64,000 nt of DNA, taken from the NCBI RefSeq assembly GCF_019654975.1, contig NZ_BPEW01000002.1, positions 235,406 through 299,405 on the forward strand, written 5' to 3'. Position 1 is the first letter of the stretch; every line of letters begins with the position of its first letter. Source of the stretch: Shewanella sp. c952. GTDB lineage: Bacteria; Pseudomonadota; Gammaproteobacteria; Enterobacterales; Shewanellaceae. A program made the position numbers and the translations under genes. The notes beneath the pieces were generated by a model, which saw only the letters and a program-made list of their open reading frames with translations, had not been told where the DNA came from and ran no database searches. This document shows positions 43,686 to 53,823 of the stretch, piece after piece.

Positions 43686-46600
43686 GAGTAGATACCTCCG
43701 CGGTAGCAGATTTACCGCTAATCTTACTGCGAACCCAGCCAGCCGTTGTCACGAAAAATAGCGGCACCAGCACTATGCCAATGGTGGTTGCGAAGATCAT
43801 CCCGCATAAAATTGGAATAGAGATACTTTGCCGACTTACGGCGCCAGGGCCAACCGACAGCACTAATGGCAATACGCCCAAAATGAATGCCAAAGAGGTC
43901 ATTAGAATGGGTCTAAAGCGCATATTGGCTGCTTCCACCGCAGAGTCTAAGCGACTCTTACCCTCTTGATGCAACTGGTTGGCAAACTCAACAATCAAAA
44001 TTGAATTCTTAGCCGCCATACCGATAAGTGCGATAAAGGCAACTTGGAAAAACAGATTACTTTCCATACCACTGATAAGCGTACCCAATGAGGCACCTAA
44101 CATCGCAATAGGTGCAATCAGCAGTACAGCAATCGGTAAAGTCCAACTCTCATAGAGTGCAGCCAAAAATAGAAACACAAACAACATAGCCAGTGTCACT
44201 GCTATCGCGGTTTGGTTAGCAGATTGCACCTCTTGATAGGTGATCCCCGTCCACTCGTAACTAAATTCATCAGGGAGCATAGGCTTAGCAACTCGCTCGA
44301 TTGCTTTAATCACATCACCTGAAGCATAACCTTTTGCAGGCGATGCATTAATCGACGCGCTAGTGAACATATTATAATGAGTCACTGCAGCGGGCCCGAC
44401 GGAGTAGTCGTACTTAGCCAACACACCAATAGGTACCATCGCTCCCGATGCAGAGCGAACATGGTAGTCCTCAATCTGATCAGGGTATTGCCGGAACTGC
44501 TCCTCAGCTTGTACTTTTACTCGGTAGACTCGACCGAAAAGGTTGAAATCATTCACCGTCGATGAATCAGTAAAGGTTTTTATCGTGCCATAGATATCAG
44601 AAATCTTAACCCCTATTGCCATTGCTTTGGCTTCATCTACGCTCAAATGCAGTTGTGGAATTGCGGTCTGTAAAGACAGACCTGCTGTAGCGATCTCAGG
44701 TTGTAGTTTTAGTGCCTCCACCAGATCATCAGCCGTTTCCATCAAGCCCTTAAAGTTACTGCCTGATGTATCTTGCAGTTCCATTTCCACCCCAGAGCCA
44801 TTACCCAATCCCGGCACTGCAGAAGGTAAATAGATTTTGAACTCCGCCTCTAGTACATCATGTAGGTCATGCCTAATATCTTCCATCACATTTTGCACAG
44901 TAGCGTCACTATCAGCACGAATAGACCAAGGTTTAAGAATAACCTCAAATTGTCCGTTAGCTTGGTTAGAGCCTGAACGTCTATTTTCGCCAGCGAGTGT
45001 AAAGGAGTATTCAATGGCAGGGTGAGCCAACACTATCGCCTCGGCTTTTTTGAGTACATCTTGCGAGCGATTAACCGTTGCGCCATTAGGCAAGGACATA
45101 TCGATAAAGAATCGGCCTTGATCTTCATCAGGCATAAAGCTCGACGGTAAAGAGCTCATGATCAGATACATGCCGCCCACCATCAGTGCAAACATTAAGT
45201 AACTGCGCTTGGCATGCTTATTGGTTAACACCACCAAACCAACATACTTGGCTGTAGCTGTATCTAAATGATCATTCATCCATTTAAAGATACCGGAGGT
45301 CGCTTTGTCGCCAGGCTTAAGCAATAAGGCGCACAATGCCGGAGAAAGAGTCAGAGCCACAACGGTAGAAATGAGCACTGCAACGGTAATAGCGACAGCA
45401 AATTCTCGGTACATGATGCCGGTGATGCCAGATAAGAAAGAGACAGGTACAAATACCGCAGCAAGCACCAAACTGGTTGCAATGAGGGCGCCAGAAAGCT
45501 CTTTCATCGCCACTTTAGTCGCCTCCGCAGGGCTTAAGCCCTTTTCATGCATTAACCTTTCAACATTTTCTACCACCACAATCGCATCATCAACAACGAT
45601 ACCAATGGCTAACACCAATGCTAATAAACTGACGGTGTTAATGGTAAAGCCAAAAGCAAGCATTGCCGCAAGTGTACCGATTAATGAAACGGGTACAGCG
45701 ATGGCAGGAATTAAGGTGGCACGAAGGTTTTGCAGAAACAAAAATACCACTAAGATAACCAGTATCAACGCTTCAATAAGCGTTTTCACTACCTCTTCAA
45801 TGGAGTTTTCGATAAACACAGAGGCATCAAAAAAGACCTCCCAATTCATCCCCTGGGGGAATTTTTGCGACAGCTTTGCCATCTCTGCTTTAACTTTTTT
45901 AGTCACTTCTAGCGCGTTGGCACCGGGTAATAAGTACACTTGCAAAATAGTGGCATTATTGCCATTAAGCTGAGATTGCAAAGTGTACGCTGATGAACCC
46001 AGCTCAATGTTGGCAATATCACGCAGCCGTATGATTGAACCATCGGAGTTGGCTCGCACAATAATTTCATTAAATTGCGGCACACTGCTCATCCGCCCTG
46101 CAGCCGTGATAGGCAGTGTCATGCTTAGTGTATCTGCATTAGGCTGCGAGCCAATACTGCCAGCGGGAGACTCCTTATTTTGAGCCTTAATAGCATCAAT
46201 AACATCTGTCGTTGTTAATCCATAGCCCGTCATCGTGTCGGGGTTAAGCCACACTCGCATGGAATAACTGCGCGAGCCGGTATTACGGACACGGCCAACC
46301 CCAGGAATACGCTTTAACGCCGATTCAATATTGATGGTGGCATAGTTACTTAGGTAAATTTCATCATAGCGCTCATCTTCAGAGGTGAGTGCCAGCTTAA
46401 GTAACTCAACCGAGGCCTCTTTAGAAACAGATACCCCTTCGGTTTGCACATCAATAGGTAAACTGCCCGTTGCTTGTTGGGTAGAGTTTTGTGCATCTAC
46501 CGCAGCAAGATCTGGATTGGTCCCGACATCAAAAGTAATGGTGACATTGGAGCTACCAGAGTTAGTGCTCTTGGAGCTCATGTAGATCATATTTGGCAGA

Positions 46601-46812
46601 CCATTAAGCTCTTGCTCTAATGGTGTAGCGACTGATTCAGCTGCAGTTGTTGACGTTGCCCCTGGGTAAGATGCTGATATTTTTACCTGTGGTGGGGTAA
46701 TGTAAGGATATTGATCAATGGGTAATTGAAACATGGCGATCAGCCCTAACAGCACAATGACTATCGAGATGACACTGGCAAAAACCGGACGATTAACAAA
46801 ATACTGTGCCAT
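43678..46812 (-). CDS. RND-family multidrug efflux pump, AcrB-type (HAE1), 1044 aa
   Basis: The N-terminus AQYFVNRPVFASVISIVIVLLGLIAMFQLPIDQYP is the standard HAE1 start. Twelve membrane helices and two large periplasmic loops are expected. The proton-relay aspartates are in AIGIVVDDAIVVVENVERLM (about 405-425). Length matches AcrB (1049). It exports drugs, dyes and detergents by proton exchange. It overlaps the membrane fusion protein gene by one base and the outer-membrane factor gene by eight, so the operon order is fusion protein, pump, channel. Confidence 0.97.
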   Translation of the reverse strand: MAQYFVNRPVFASVISIVIVLLGLIAMFQLPIDQYPYITPPQVKISASYPGATSTTAAESVATPLEQELNGLPNMIYMSSKSTNSGSSNVTITFDVGTNPDLAAVDAQNSTQQATGSLPIDVQTEGVSVSKEASVELLKLALTSEDERYDEIYLSNYATINIESALKRIPGVGRVRNTGSRSYSMRVWLNPDTMTGYGLTTTDVIDAIKAQNKESPAGSIGSQPNADTLSMTLPITAAGRMSSVPQFNEIIVRANSDGSIIRLRDIANIELGSSAYTLQSQLNGNNATILQVYLLPGANALEVTKKVKAEMAKLSQKFPQGMNWEVFFDASVFIENSIEEVVKTLIEALILVILVVFLFLQNLRATLIPAIAVPVSLIGTLAAMLAFGFTINTVSLLALVLAIGIVVDDAIVVVENVERLMHEKGLSPAEATKVAMKELSGALIATSLVLAAVFVPVSFLSGITGIMYREFAVAITVAVLISTVVALTLSPALCALLLKPGDKATSGIFKWMNDHLDTATAKYVGLVVLTNKHAKRSYLMFALMVGGMYLIMSSLPSSFMPDEDQGRFFIDMSLPNGATVNRSQDVLKKAEAIVLAHPAIEYSFTLAGENRRSGSNQANGQFEVILKPWSIRADSDATVQNVMEDIRHDLHDVLEAEFKIYLPSAVPGLGNGSGVEMELQDTSGSNFKGLMETADDLVEALKLQPEIATAGLSLQTAIPQLHLSVDEAKAMAIGVKISDIYGTIKTFTDSSTVNDFNLFGRVYRVKVQAEEQFRQYPDQIEDYHVRSASGAMVPIGVLAKYDYSVGPAAVTHYNMFTSASINASPAKGYASGDVIKAIERVAKPMLPDEFSYEWTGITYQEVQSANQTAIAVTLAMLFVFLFLAALYESWTLPIAVLLIAPIAMLGASLGTLISGMESNLFFQVAFIALIGMAAKNSILIVEFANQLHQEGKSRLDSAVEAANMRFRPILMTSLAFILGVLPLVLSVGPGAVSRQSISIPILCGMIFATTIGIVLVPLFFVTTAGWVRSKISGKSATAEVSTHA

Positions 46813-48038
46813 TAGTTGTCCTCCTGTTCCTGCTCAAGCTCTTGCTGTTTCAATGCTTGCTCTTTTTGTTTCAGATCCTCTTTTTGATAGTACTGCTCTG
46901 CAGTTAATGGCTCAGCAAGCTGCCCATGGCGCACACGATGCATACCTTCAACAATCACTTGCTCGCCAGCTTTTAATCCGCTTTGAACCACCACGCCCAT
47001 CTCAATTTGGTGTTTAACCACAATAAAGCGACGCTCAACTTTATTGTTAGGCAGTACCACCATTACATAAACCCCACCCTGCTCGACTTGAGTGGCTTTG
47101 TTAGGGATCACTATCGCATCATCAACTTCACTGAGTTTGATCCTTACATTGGTATATTGACCAGGAAGTAGCTCTTTATCTGGGTTAGGCAGTTCCGCCC
47201 TTACCTGAAAGGTTCCCGTTTCAGGATTTACCGATGGATCAGTAAAGCCAACATCACCCAAATATCGATACTCGCTGTTATCAGGTAAAGTGATGGTGAC
47301 GAAGCCTTCAACCGCCTTCCCCTCTGACTCCGCGACCTGTTGTTCTTTATAACTGGTCATACGGCGACGAGCATTAAGGTAATCCAGCGCCGACATGTTG
47401 AAAGTGACATAGATAGGGTCAACTTGCTTAACTCGGGTTAATAATGATTGACCGCTGCTTCCAACAAGCGCGCCGATATCAACTTCAGAGCGGCTCACTA
47501 AGCCACTAATTGGTGATTTAATCTCGGTATAACTGAGTTCAAGCTTTGCCTCTTCAAGCTCTGCTTTACTGGCTGCGACACTAGATTTGGCTTGGGATAG
47601 TACCGAAAGTGCATTATCGAAATCTAACTGACTGGCCGCATCCTGCTCATACAATGGTTTTAAACGCTCGACATCGCGTTGTGCTTTTTCAAGTGCCGAT
47701 TGCTGCGACTCAACATTAGCGCTTAAGCGATTGACCACCGCTACATAGGGGCGGTTATCGATACGATACAACGGCGCACCCGCTTTAACAGCGCTACCTT
47801 CAATAAAACTCTTGTTTTCAACAAAACCGTTTACCCGAGCCCGTACTTCAACATCCAGTGAGGCTTTAGTGACACCGACATAATTGCCATACAAGGGCAC
47901 GGTTGCAGTAGCGACCTTTTCAACGACAACCAATTTAGGAGTGATTTTAATTGGTTCTTTTTCGCATGCAGTGATCAGTGCCAACGATGAAAATATCAGT
48001 GCGAATTTAAATGCAGTGCAATTGAGATAATTTGGCAT
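46812..48038 (-). CDS. RND efflux membrane fusion protein (AcrA-type), 408 aa
   Basis: Probable lipoprotein, with LALITACEK giving Cys25. The lipoyl/barrel-sandwich halves lie around a helical hairpin (about residues 100-165, VNRLSANVESQQSALEKAQRDVERLKPLYEQDAASQ), then a beta-barrel domain with VGFTDPSVNPETGTFQVRAELPNP. The C-terminal tail is Gln/Glu-rich (LKQKEQALKQQELEQEQ). It joins the RND pump to the outer-membrane factor. It is the first gene of the efflux operon. No regulator gene is directly adjacent; the next gene upstream is the sensor kinase at 48309. Confidence 0.94.
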   Translation of the reverse strand: MPNYLNCTAFKFALIFSSLALITACEKEPIKITPKLVVVEKVATATVPLYGNYVGVTKASLDVEVRARVNGFVENKSFIEGSAVKAGAPLYRIDNRPYVAVVNRLSANVESQQSALEKAQRDVERLKPLYEQDAASQLDFDNALSVLSQAKSSVAASKAELEEAKLELSYTEIKSPISGLVSRSEVDIGALVGSSGQSLLTRVKQVDPIYVTFNMSALDYLNARRRMTSYKEQQVAESEGKAVEGFVTITLPDNSEYRYLGDVGFTDPSVNPETGTFQVRAELPNPDKELLPGQYTNVRIKLSEVDDAIVIPNKATQVEQGGVYVMVVLPNNKVERRFIVVKHQIEMGVVVQSGLKAGEQVIVEGMHRVRHGQLAEPLTAEQYYQKEDLKQKEQALKQQELEQEQEDN

Positions 48039-48308
48039 AGGTTCGTCCCGGAATCAGCTAATCATGCTGTAAAAGCACGCTTTCAAATCAAGTAAATCTA
48101 ATTGAATTTGAAACAGTTATTGTTTTAAATTTGTAGTCTCAGTTTAGGTTCTTTAAGTGGGCCACGGCAATAGCAAAGGTGATTTAAATCACCTTTAAGG
48201 GCAAAAAATCCTATTCGCTATTGGTGTAGTATTAATAAGCGGTACTAACGCTAGCAGCTCGTTAGCTTTAATTGGTCACCCAGAGAGTTTCATTTAGCGC
48301 TGAAGTCG

Positions 48309-49709
48309 CTACTTAGGTAACCACAATCTGACACACAACCCTTTATCATCGCGGTTTTGTAAACTAATGTGCCCATCATGTGCCTCTACAATCTCACGGC
48401 ATAGCGGCAAACCAAGCCCTGTTCCCGATTGTTTAGTTGAGTAAAAGGGCAACAACGCTTGTCTAAGGACTTCAGCAGGCATGCCTGAACCTTGATCGTT
48501 AACTTCAATGTAAACGCCCTCTGTACCATCCGACAAACTGGAATCGACAATCGATAAGCTGATGCTGTCAGCTGCAGCGCCGGATTCATGGGCATTTTTT
48601 AACAGGTTCAGTAACACCTGCTCCATCTGTATCAAGTCGAACTCAACCCTAGAGCTTGGCAACTCATTTTCAAGGAAGAATCGATAATGTTGCTGCAGTT
48701 GTTCAGTTAATTTATGCCAATCGACCAGACTCTTTTTGGGCACCGGTAGCTTGGCGAAACGCGCGTAATCAAAGATAAACTGGCTAAGGTGACTGGTTCT
48801 ATCTTCGATAGTATCAAAAATGAGTTTAAGCTTAGGATCATCAAGATCTTTGGTGATCATTCGCCCGGAGTTGACCATAGAAGCAATAGGCGCCACTGAA
48901 TTGTTCAGCTCGTGGCTAATAATGCGGATCACCTTTTTCCACACTGCCACTTCTTGGCGATTGAGCTCGCGCGTCATCTGTTTGAGTAAAATAAGGTGGT
49001 GAAATTGACCGTTTAACAGGAATTGCCCCCGGGAAAGGTGCCATGTTTCAGGCTCTCCATCGCCGTTTGAATCACTGTCCTTGGCACTTAACGAGAACAA
49101 ACCATCTTTAGGGTTTGCAAGTGCAGCGCTTAACTCATCAGCAACCTGTGCAATAAGTTCGTTAAGCTCAATACCTTCAATTCTAAGCCCTTGGTTAAAA
49201 AGGTGCCTTGCAGCATCGTTAGCGTAAATAACCCGCTGCTCATCATCTAGCAGCAACATGACGTTTGGTGAGCTTTGAATCACCTTATCGAGCAGCAGTT
49301 CACGTTGATAAATATACTGACGCTCTTTCCTCAATGCTTCGGCTGACTCATTAAACAATACTGCTAATGCTTGTAGCTGTTTATCGCCGCCGACGGGCAA
49401 ACTCACGCTAAAGTCATTATCTTTAAAATTGAGCAAGCCAACTTCAAGTGCCATTAAACTGGTGGCTAAATGACGAGTTAATAAGTAACTTACTGTAATA
49501 GCAATGCAAATAGATAGGCCAAAAATGATAAGCAGCAGCAAACTAAATTGTTTAACAATCGTTTGTGAAACTGCTGGCTCCGCAAACCATAATAATAAAC
49601 TCAGCGATAACATTAGCCCCACCGCAGTTGCCAGAGCGCTGCCAATAATCAATTTAGTGCGCAGAGAAATACCACTCATGCGGCTACTGGGTTTATTTTT
49701 CAATGCCAT
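48309..49709 (-). CDS. NtrY-like sensor histidine kinase, 466 aa
   Basis: Two N-terminal membrane helices (about 18-45 and 55-78) with only a short periplasmic link, a HAMP-like segment, a PAS domain (about 140-230, VIQSSPNVMLLLDDEQRVIYANDAA), HisKA with phospho-His in RIISHELNNSVAPI, and an ATPase domain with NLLKNAHES and GTGLGLPLCREIVEAHDG. It overlaps the response regulator gene by 17 bases. The short sensing loop suggests it senses a membrane or cytoplasmic signal. With its partner it probably controls the ABC export operon upstream. Confidence 0.92.
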   Translation of the reverse strand: MALKNKPSSRMSGISLRTKLIIGSALATAVGLMLSLSLLLWFAEPAVSQTIVKQFSLLLLIIFGLSICIAITVSYLLTRHLATSLMALEVGLLNFKDNDFSVSLPVGGDKQLQALAVLFNESAEALRKERQYIYQRELLLDKVIQSSPNVMLLLDDEQRVIYANDAARHLFNQGLRIEGIELNELIAQVADELSAALANPKDGLFSLSAKDSDSNGDGEPETWHLSRGQFLLNGQFHHLILLKQMTRELNRQEVAVWKKVIRIISHELNNSVAPIASMVNSGRMITKDLDDPKLKLIFDTIEDRTSHLSQFIFDYARFAKLPVPKKSLVDWHKLTEQLQQHYRFFLENELPSSRVEFDLIQMEQVLLNLLKNAHESGAAADSISLSIVDSSLSDGTEGVYIEVNDQGSGMPAEVLRQALLPFYSTKQSGTGLGLPLCREIVEAHDGHISLQNRDDKGLCVRLWLPK

Positions 49710-51105
49710 ATTTTTCCATGCGTCGATAGAGTGCTTGTCTGCTCAAACCCAGTGATTTTGCGACTCGTGCGATCACCCCTTTATGGCTATCTAACGCTGC
49801 TTGAATATTGGCTTTCTCATCAGTCGATGAGTTAACAGCTTGATAATTTGTCTCCACCTGCGCGGCTTGGGGCTTGGGGCTTGCTTGATTGAAACTAACC
49901 TGTTCAACCGTTTGTGAACTAGCTGCAACGTCTAACTCAATCAGGCCAAAATCATCAGCATTTAAATGATGACTGTCGGCTAGAATCACTGCACGTTTAC
50001 AGGCGTTTTCAAGCTCACGTACATTACCCGGCCAATGATGTGCCTCTAGTGTTTGCTGTGTATGTTTACTCAATGAGAATTCAGCGCCGACAAAGTGATT
50101 GACCAGCGGGATAACATCATCTTTTCGCTCACTAAGCGCCGGCAGCGCCAGTTCAATCACATTGAGCCGATAAAACAGATCTTCTCGAAAGCGGCCAACT
50201 TGGATTTCATGAATCAGATCAGCATTGGTTGCACTAACAACCCTAACATTTACTTGACGAGTTTGATGACTCCCAAGACGCTCAAACTCACCAGTTTGCA
50301 GCACCCGCAGTAACTTAACTTGACCAGATAATGGCAGGTTGCCAATTTCGTCTAAAAATAGCGTACCGCCATCTGCGGCCTCAAAGCGACCAATACGCGT
50401 TTTGGTCGCGCCAGTAAAAGCTCCCGCTTCTGCGCCAAATAACTCAGCCTCTAATAACTCCATTGGCAACGCGCCAATATTGACCTTAATAAATGGCTTA
50501 TGTTTTAGGTTGGAGTTGGCGTGAATGATATCAGCCAGCTTATCTTTACCAGCACCATTAGGGCCGGTCACCAGCACAGACACATCACTGCGGGCAATTT
50601 GCAATGCTAAATCCACACAACGCTGCATGGCGCCACTGTTAAATACAATGCCACAGAGGTCAGCACCTTTTATCGCTGCCATTCGCTGGTTATCGACTCG
50701 TGCAAGTTTTGCGTTGGCTTTGGTTAAGGTGTGTAGTGAGATCAAATTACCGATACTGGTGAGTAGCTTGGCATCATCCCAAGGCTTGCCCATGTAATCG
50801 GCTGCACCCTCTTTAACCAACTCAACAGCCACTTCAAGTTGAGTCCAAGCCGTTAACAATATAATCGGTAGCTGTGGCTGCAACGCTCTTAAAGCATAGA
50901 ACAGCGATACGCCCTCCTCGCCCGAGGTGGTATCTTGGGTAAAATTCATATCTTGTACAACAAGTGCAATATCATGCAGCTGCACTAACTCTGCTGCCAC
51001 TTCCGGTGACAAGCAGGTCAGTGTTTGATAGCCATGTAATTCCAGCATCAGCGATAAAGCACTGCATACTGCTTGGTTATCATCAACGATGAGAATCGTT
51101 TCCAT
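49693..51105 (-). CDS. Sigma-54-dependent NtrC-family response regulator, 470 aa
   Basis: Receiver domain (about 1-120) with IVDDNQAV and phospho-Asp in VVQDMNFT (about 52). The AAA+ domain (about 145-375) has Walker A GPNGAGKDK, sigma-54 contact loop GAFTGA, Walker B GGTLFLDEIG and RFREDLFYRLN. The C-terminal Fis-type helix-turn-helix is IARVAKSLGLSRQALYRRMEKYG. It activates sigma-54 promoters when phosphorylated. The most likely target is the full-consensus promoter at 56234-56249, with its GTGTCCG repeats, in front of the adjacent ABC operon. Confidence 0.94.
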   Translation of the reverse strand: METILIVDDNQAVCSALSLMLELHGYQTLTCLSPEVAAELVQLHDIALVVQDMNFTQDTTSGEEGVSLFYALRALQPQLPIILLTAWTQLEVAVELVKEGAADYMGKPWDDAKLLTSIGNLISLHTLTKANAKLARVDNQRMAAIKGADLCGIVFNSGAMQRCVDLALQIARSDVSVLVTGPNGAGKDKLADIIHANSNLKHKPFIKVNIGALPMELLEAELFGAEAGAFTGATKTRIGRFEAADGGTLFLDEIGNLPLSGQVKLLRVLQTGEFERLGSHQTRQVNVRVVSATNADLIHEIQVGRFREDLFYRLNVIELALPALSERKDDVIPLVNHFVGAEFSLSKHTQQTLEAHHWPGNVRELENACKRAVILADSHHLNADDFGLIELDVAASSQTVEQVSFNQASPKPQAAQVETNYQAVNSSTDEKANIQAALDSHKGVIARVAKSLGLSRQALYRRMEKYGIEK

Positions 51106-51221
51106 AGTTTCTTTTTTATAATCTGTGTATAAGGCTTGCCTAAAACTAACGCAAAGCGAAACAGAGATAAAGCGATTAACTTTTCAATCAATAGTTCATC
51201 TTAGATCACTTAAACAATCGA

Positions 51222-51250
51222 AACGGCTTGAAGATGACAATCAAGCCGTT
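51222..51250 (-). terminator. Hairpin at the end of the ABC export operon
   Basis: Perfect ten-base arms AACGGCTTGA (51222-51231) and TCAAGCCGTT (51241-51250), 26 bases after the second permease gene. The T run on the reverse strand is short. Confidence 0.65.
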
Positions 51251-51275
51251 ATTCATCGTAAATTAGCGATAGATA

Positions 51276-52487
51276 TTAGACACTTCGTGTGGCTATTGCA
51301 GGAGAGATTTTTGCCGCTTTACGAGCCGGAAAAATCACCGCCACGGTTGTGAGTACTAAAAGGCCTGCTACTGTAACAATCGGGTAGATAAGTTCGAGCT
51401 TTGGTAAACTATAAAGCGACATCAACTGCTGCCCGAGTTGCACGGCAATCAAGCCACCTAAACCGCCACCAATAAGACATATCAAGTAGTTTTCAACTAA
51501 GAAAAAACTCACAATATCGCGCTTTTTAGCCCCTAATGCTCGTCTCGTGCCTATCTGTTTAGTGCGGCGCTCAATATTAAACATCACCATTCCAGCAAGA
51601 CCTAACGAGGTGATCAGCAGCAATAACACCACCATCAACGACAGTACTGACGCCATCAACTCGTGGTTACGATAAACACTGGTGCGGTGTTCAGTGATGG
51701 TAGTAAAGTCAGTAACTACGCGGTTAGGGTGCTCTTTGTGCAGCGCTGCTGGTATCGCCTCTTTTAGCCCTGCGATTGCAGCTTCATCTGCCCTCACCAA
51801 GATTCGATTAAAAGCATAATTGAGCTCGACATTTAATATCACACTGCGATTTAAGTTATCATTATCAACCCAAGCACCTTGTAAACGCTCCACCACACCG
51901 ATGATTTTCATCGGTTGGTCACCAATGTTACCGCGGTACATGACCTGTCCAACCGCAGGTTCATCGCCAAAAGTTTCTTTAGCAAATTCAGCAGATACTA
52001 TCGCTAGGCTAGCCAGTTCAGGGCCACCTGTATGCACTTCATCGGGATAAAAGTTACGTCCTTCGATAAGGTTTAGACCTAAGGTCGAGATAAACTGCTC
52101 ATCGCTATAGTAGATAGCCGAATTAGGGCTGTCTTTTCGATCCTCTTCGCTAGTGCCATGTGCAAAGTTTGATGACCAGCCACCACCGCTTAAGGGAGTC
52201 ATACTGGTTGAAACCGCAGCTTTAACCCCATCGAGCTGACGAATAATGTCGAGGTCGCGTAGGTTTTGAGTCTCAGGCACGATGCTTTCGTCAAAATTGT
52301 AGACGCTAAAGTCAAACACCTCTGATTCGACAATCCCCGATTCACGGCTAATTAAGCCAATACGTTCGCTAATAATAAAACTTGCGTTAGCCACTATGGC
52401 AACTGACAGAATAATCTGAATTAACAGCAATAACGGGCCGCTTTTATTGCGCATCAGCATGCTGATAATAGGTTTAATCTGAAACAT
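51276..52487 (-). CDS. MacB/FtsX-type ABC permease, 403 aa
   Basis: Four membrane helices: one near 18-38, then a large periplasmic domain (about 45-275, MacB_PCD type), then three near 280-305, 325-355 and 365-390. The C-terminal part has LAGMVMFNIERRTKQIGTRRALGAKKRDIVSFFLVENYLICLIGG, the FtsX-domain signature. It acts with the paired permease and the ATPase as a mechanotransmission pump rather than a classic importer. It lies 16 bases after the first permease gene in the same operon. Confidence 0.9.
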   Translation of the reverse strand: MFQIKPIISMLMRNKSGPLLLLIQIILSVAIVANASFIISERIGLISRESGIVESEVFDFSVYNFDESIVPETQNLRDLDIIRQLDGVKAAVSTSMTPLSGGGWSSNFAHGTSEEDRKDSPNSAIYYSDEQFISTLGLNLIEGRNFYPDEVHTGGPELASLAIVSAEFAKETFGDEPAVGQVMYRGNIGDQPMKIIGVVERLQGAWVDNDNLNRSVILNVELNYAFNRILVRADEAAIAGLKEAIPAALHKEHPNRVVTDFTTITEHRTSVYRNHELMASVLSLMVVLLLLITSLGLAGMVMFNIERRTKQIGTRRALGAKKRDIVSFFLVENYLICLIGGGLGGLIAVQLGQQLMSLYSLPKLELIYPIVTVAGLLVLTTVAVIFPARKAAKISPAIATRSV

Positions 52488-52503
52488 GATAAATTCCTTT
52501 TCT

Positions 52504-53805
52504 CTACTGGCTCTTCAGGTAAATACTTGGGTTAGTACTGCAAATGCGCCAAGCTGGGTAAATCCCTGCAATAATGGCTGCAGAGACCGCAATCACAGGC
52601 GCGATTAACCACATGCTTTGGTCTAGCTGAGCCAATGACTCGGTTAAGTCAAACTTCGACGCTAATAACGACAACGCAGCCCACGCCCAAGCTAAGCCCA
52701 ACACTCCACCACAAAAACCGATTAACCCCACCTCGACTAGATGCTGAGAGAATATCTGCATTCTGCTCGCGCCAATGGCACGCCTAACACCCACTTCCGG
52801 TGCTCGTTTCAAAAACTTAGCCAATAACAAGCCGAGCATATTCACCAAACACACCACCAAGAACAACACACTCAAACCCACCAGTACTTTATTGTCTTCA
52901 GGAACCACATTGTTAAACACCATCCAGGTCGCAACATCAGAGACTTCACCTCTAGCTTCAGCATGCTTAAATCGGCCTAACTGCTGCTGTTGATCAACAT
53001 AGTTGCCCAACCACTGTTTATATTCGCGCTGCATCGCCGGCGTACTGAGCTCTGTCCAGAACTGTACCCAGTGCATCTCAGAGTTGAGGCGATCGGTATA
53101 ATTTCTAATGTTCTCGTGACGCCAGCTATTGTTATTACCCCAGCTATTAAACTCTTCAATTGGTGCTAATGAAAAAGGCACAAAAATCTGCTCAGAGTCA
53201 TTAAAAGCGCCATTGTTAGCGTCATAATATTTAGGGCTTGGATTCCAATTTTTTATCACCCCGACCACTTGATATGGCTTGCGATTGAGTATGAGTGTTT
53301 TACCGACACTATTGCCGCCACCGAAGACTTTGTTGTTTATATCTTCGTTGATAACCACCTTATAACCACCGTCACGATCAACCTGCTCACTCCAAGGGTT
53401 ACCATATAAAAATGGCACATCAAAGAGGGCGAAAAAATCACTATCCGCTACACGAACCCCTTCAAGAATAGGCGAGAAATTAACATCATCAGTTTGCACT
53501 GCAAGACCGGTGCGAAACATCGCAGTTTGTCTAACTGGTACTTCACTTTTTCGCAGGTTCATCGCATCTTGATAAGTGATCTGTTCATTAATATTTTGCC
53601 AAGTATCTGGATCTTGACTCATCAATTGCACAGCAAATAGCTGTGATGAACGCTCACCAGCGGGGTTAACAGAGGCCATCTTGTAAATATTCAGCGTGGT
53701 AATGGTGATCCCAATTCCAATGGAGATTGCCAGTACCATCAACAGCGACAGAAATGGCGTTTTCTTAATGCTGCGCCATGCAAGATCTAAGTAGTAAAAG
53801 AACAT
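52504..53805 (-). CDS. MacB/FtsX-type ABC permease, 433 aa
   Basis: Same layout as the partner: N-terminal helix (about 18-38, PFLSLLMVLAISIGIGITITT), periplasmic domain, then three C-terminal helices with LLLAKFLKRAPEVGVRRAIGASRMQIFSQHLVEVG. The periplasmic domain differs from that of the partner, so the two probably form a heterodimer. It is 18 bases after the ATPase gene. The system has ATPase, two permeases and a fusion protein but no outer-membrane channel of its own. Confidence 0.9.
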   Translation of the reverse strand: MFFYYLDLAWRSIKKTPFLSLLMVLAISIGIGITITTLNIYKMASVNPAGERSSQLFAVQLMSQDPDTWQNINEQITYQDAMNLRKSEVPVRQTAMFRTGLAVQTDDVNFSPILEGVRVADSDFFALFDVPFLYGNPWSEQVDRDGGYKVVINEDINNKVFGGGNSVGKTLILNRKPYQVVGVIKNWNPSPKYYDANNGAFNDSEQIFVPFSLAPIEEFNSWGNNNSWRHENIRNYTDRLNSEMHWVQFWTELSTPAMQREYKQWLGNYVDQQQQLGRFKHAEARGEVSDVATWMVFNNVVPEDNKVLVGLSVLFLVVCLVNMLGLLLAKFLKRAPEVGVRRAIGASRMQIFSQHLVEVGLIGFCGGVLGLAWAWAALSLLASKFDLTESLAQLDQSMWLIAPVIAVSAAIIAGIYPAWRICSTNPSIYLKSQ

Positions 53806-53823
53806 AGTTATTTTCTCCTACTG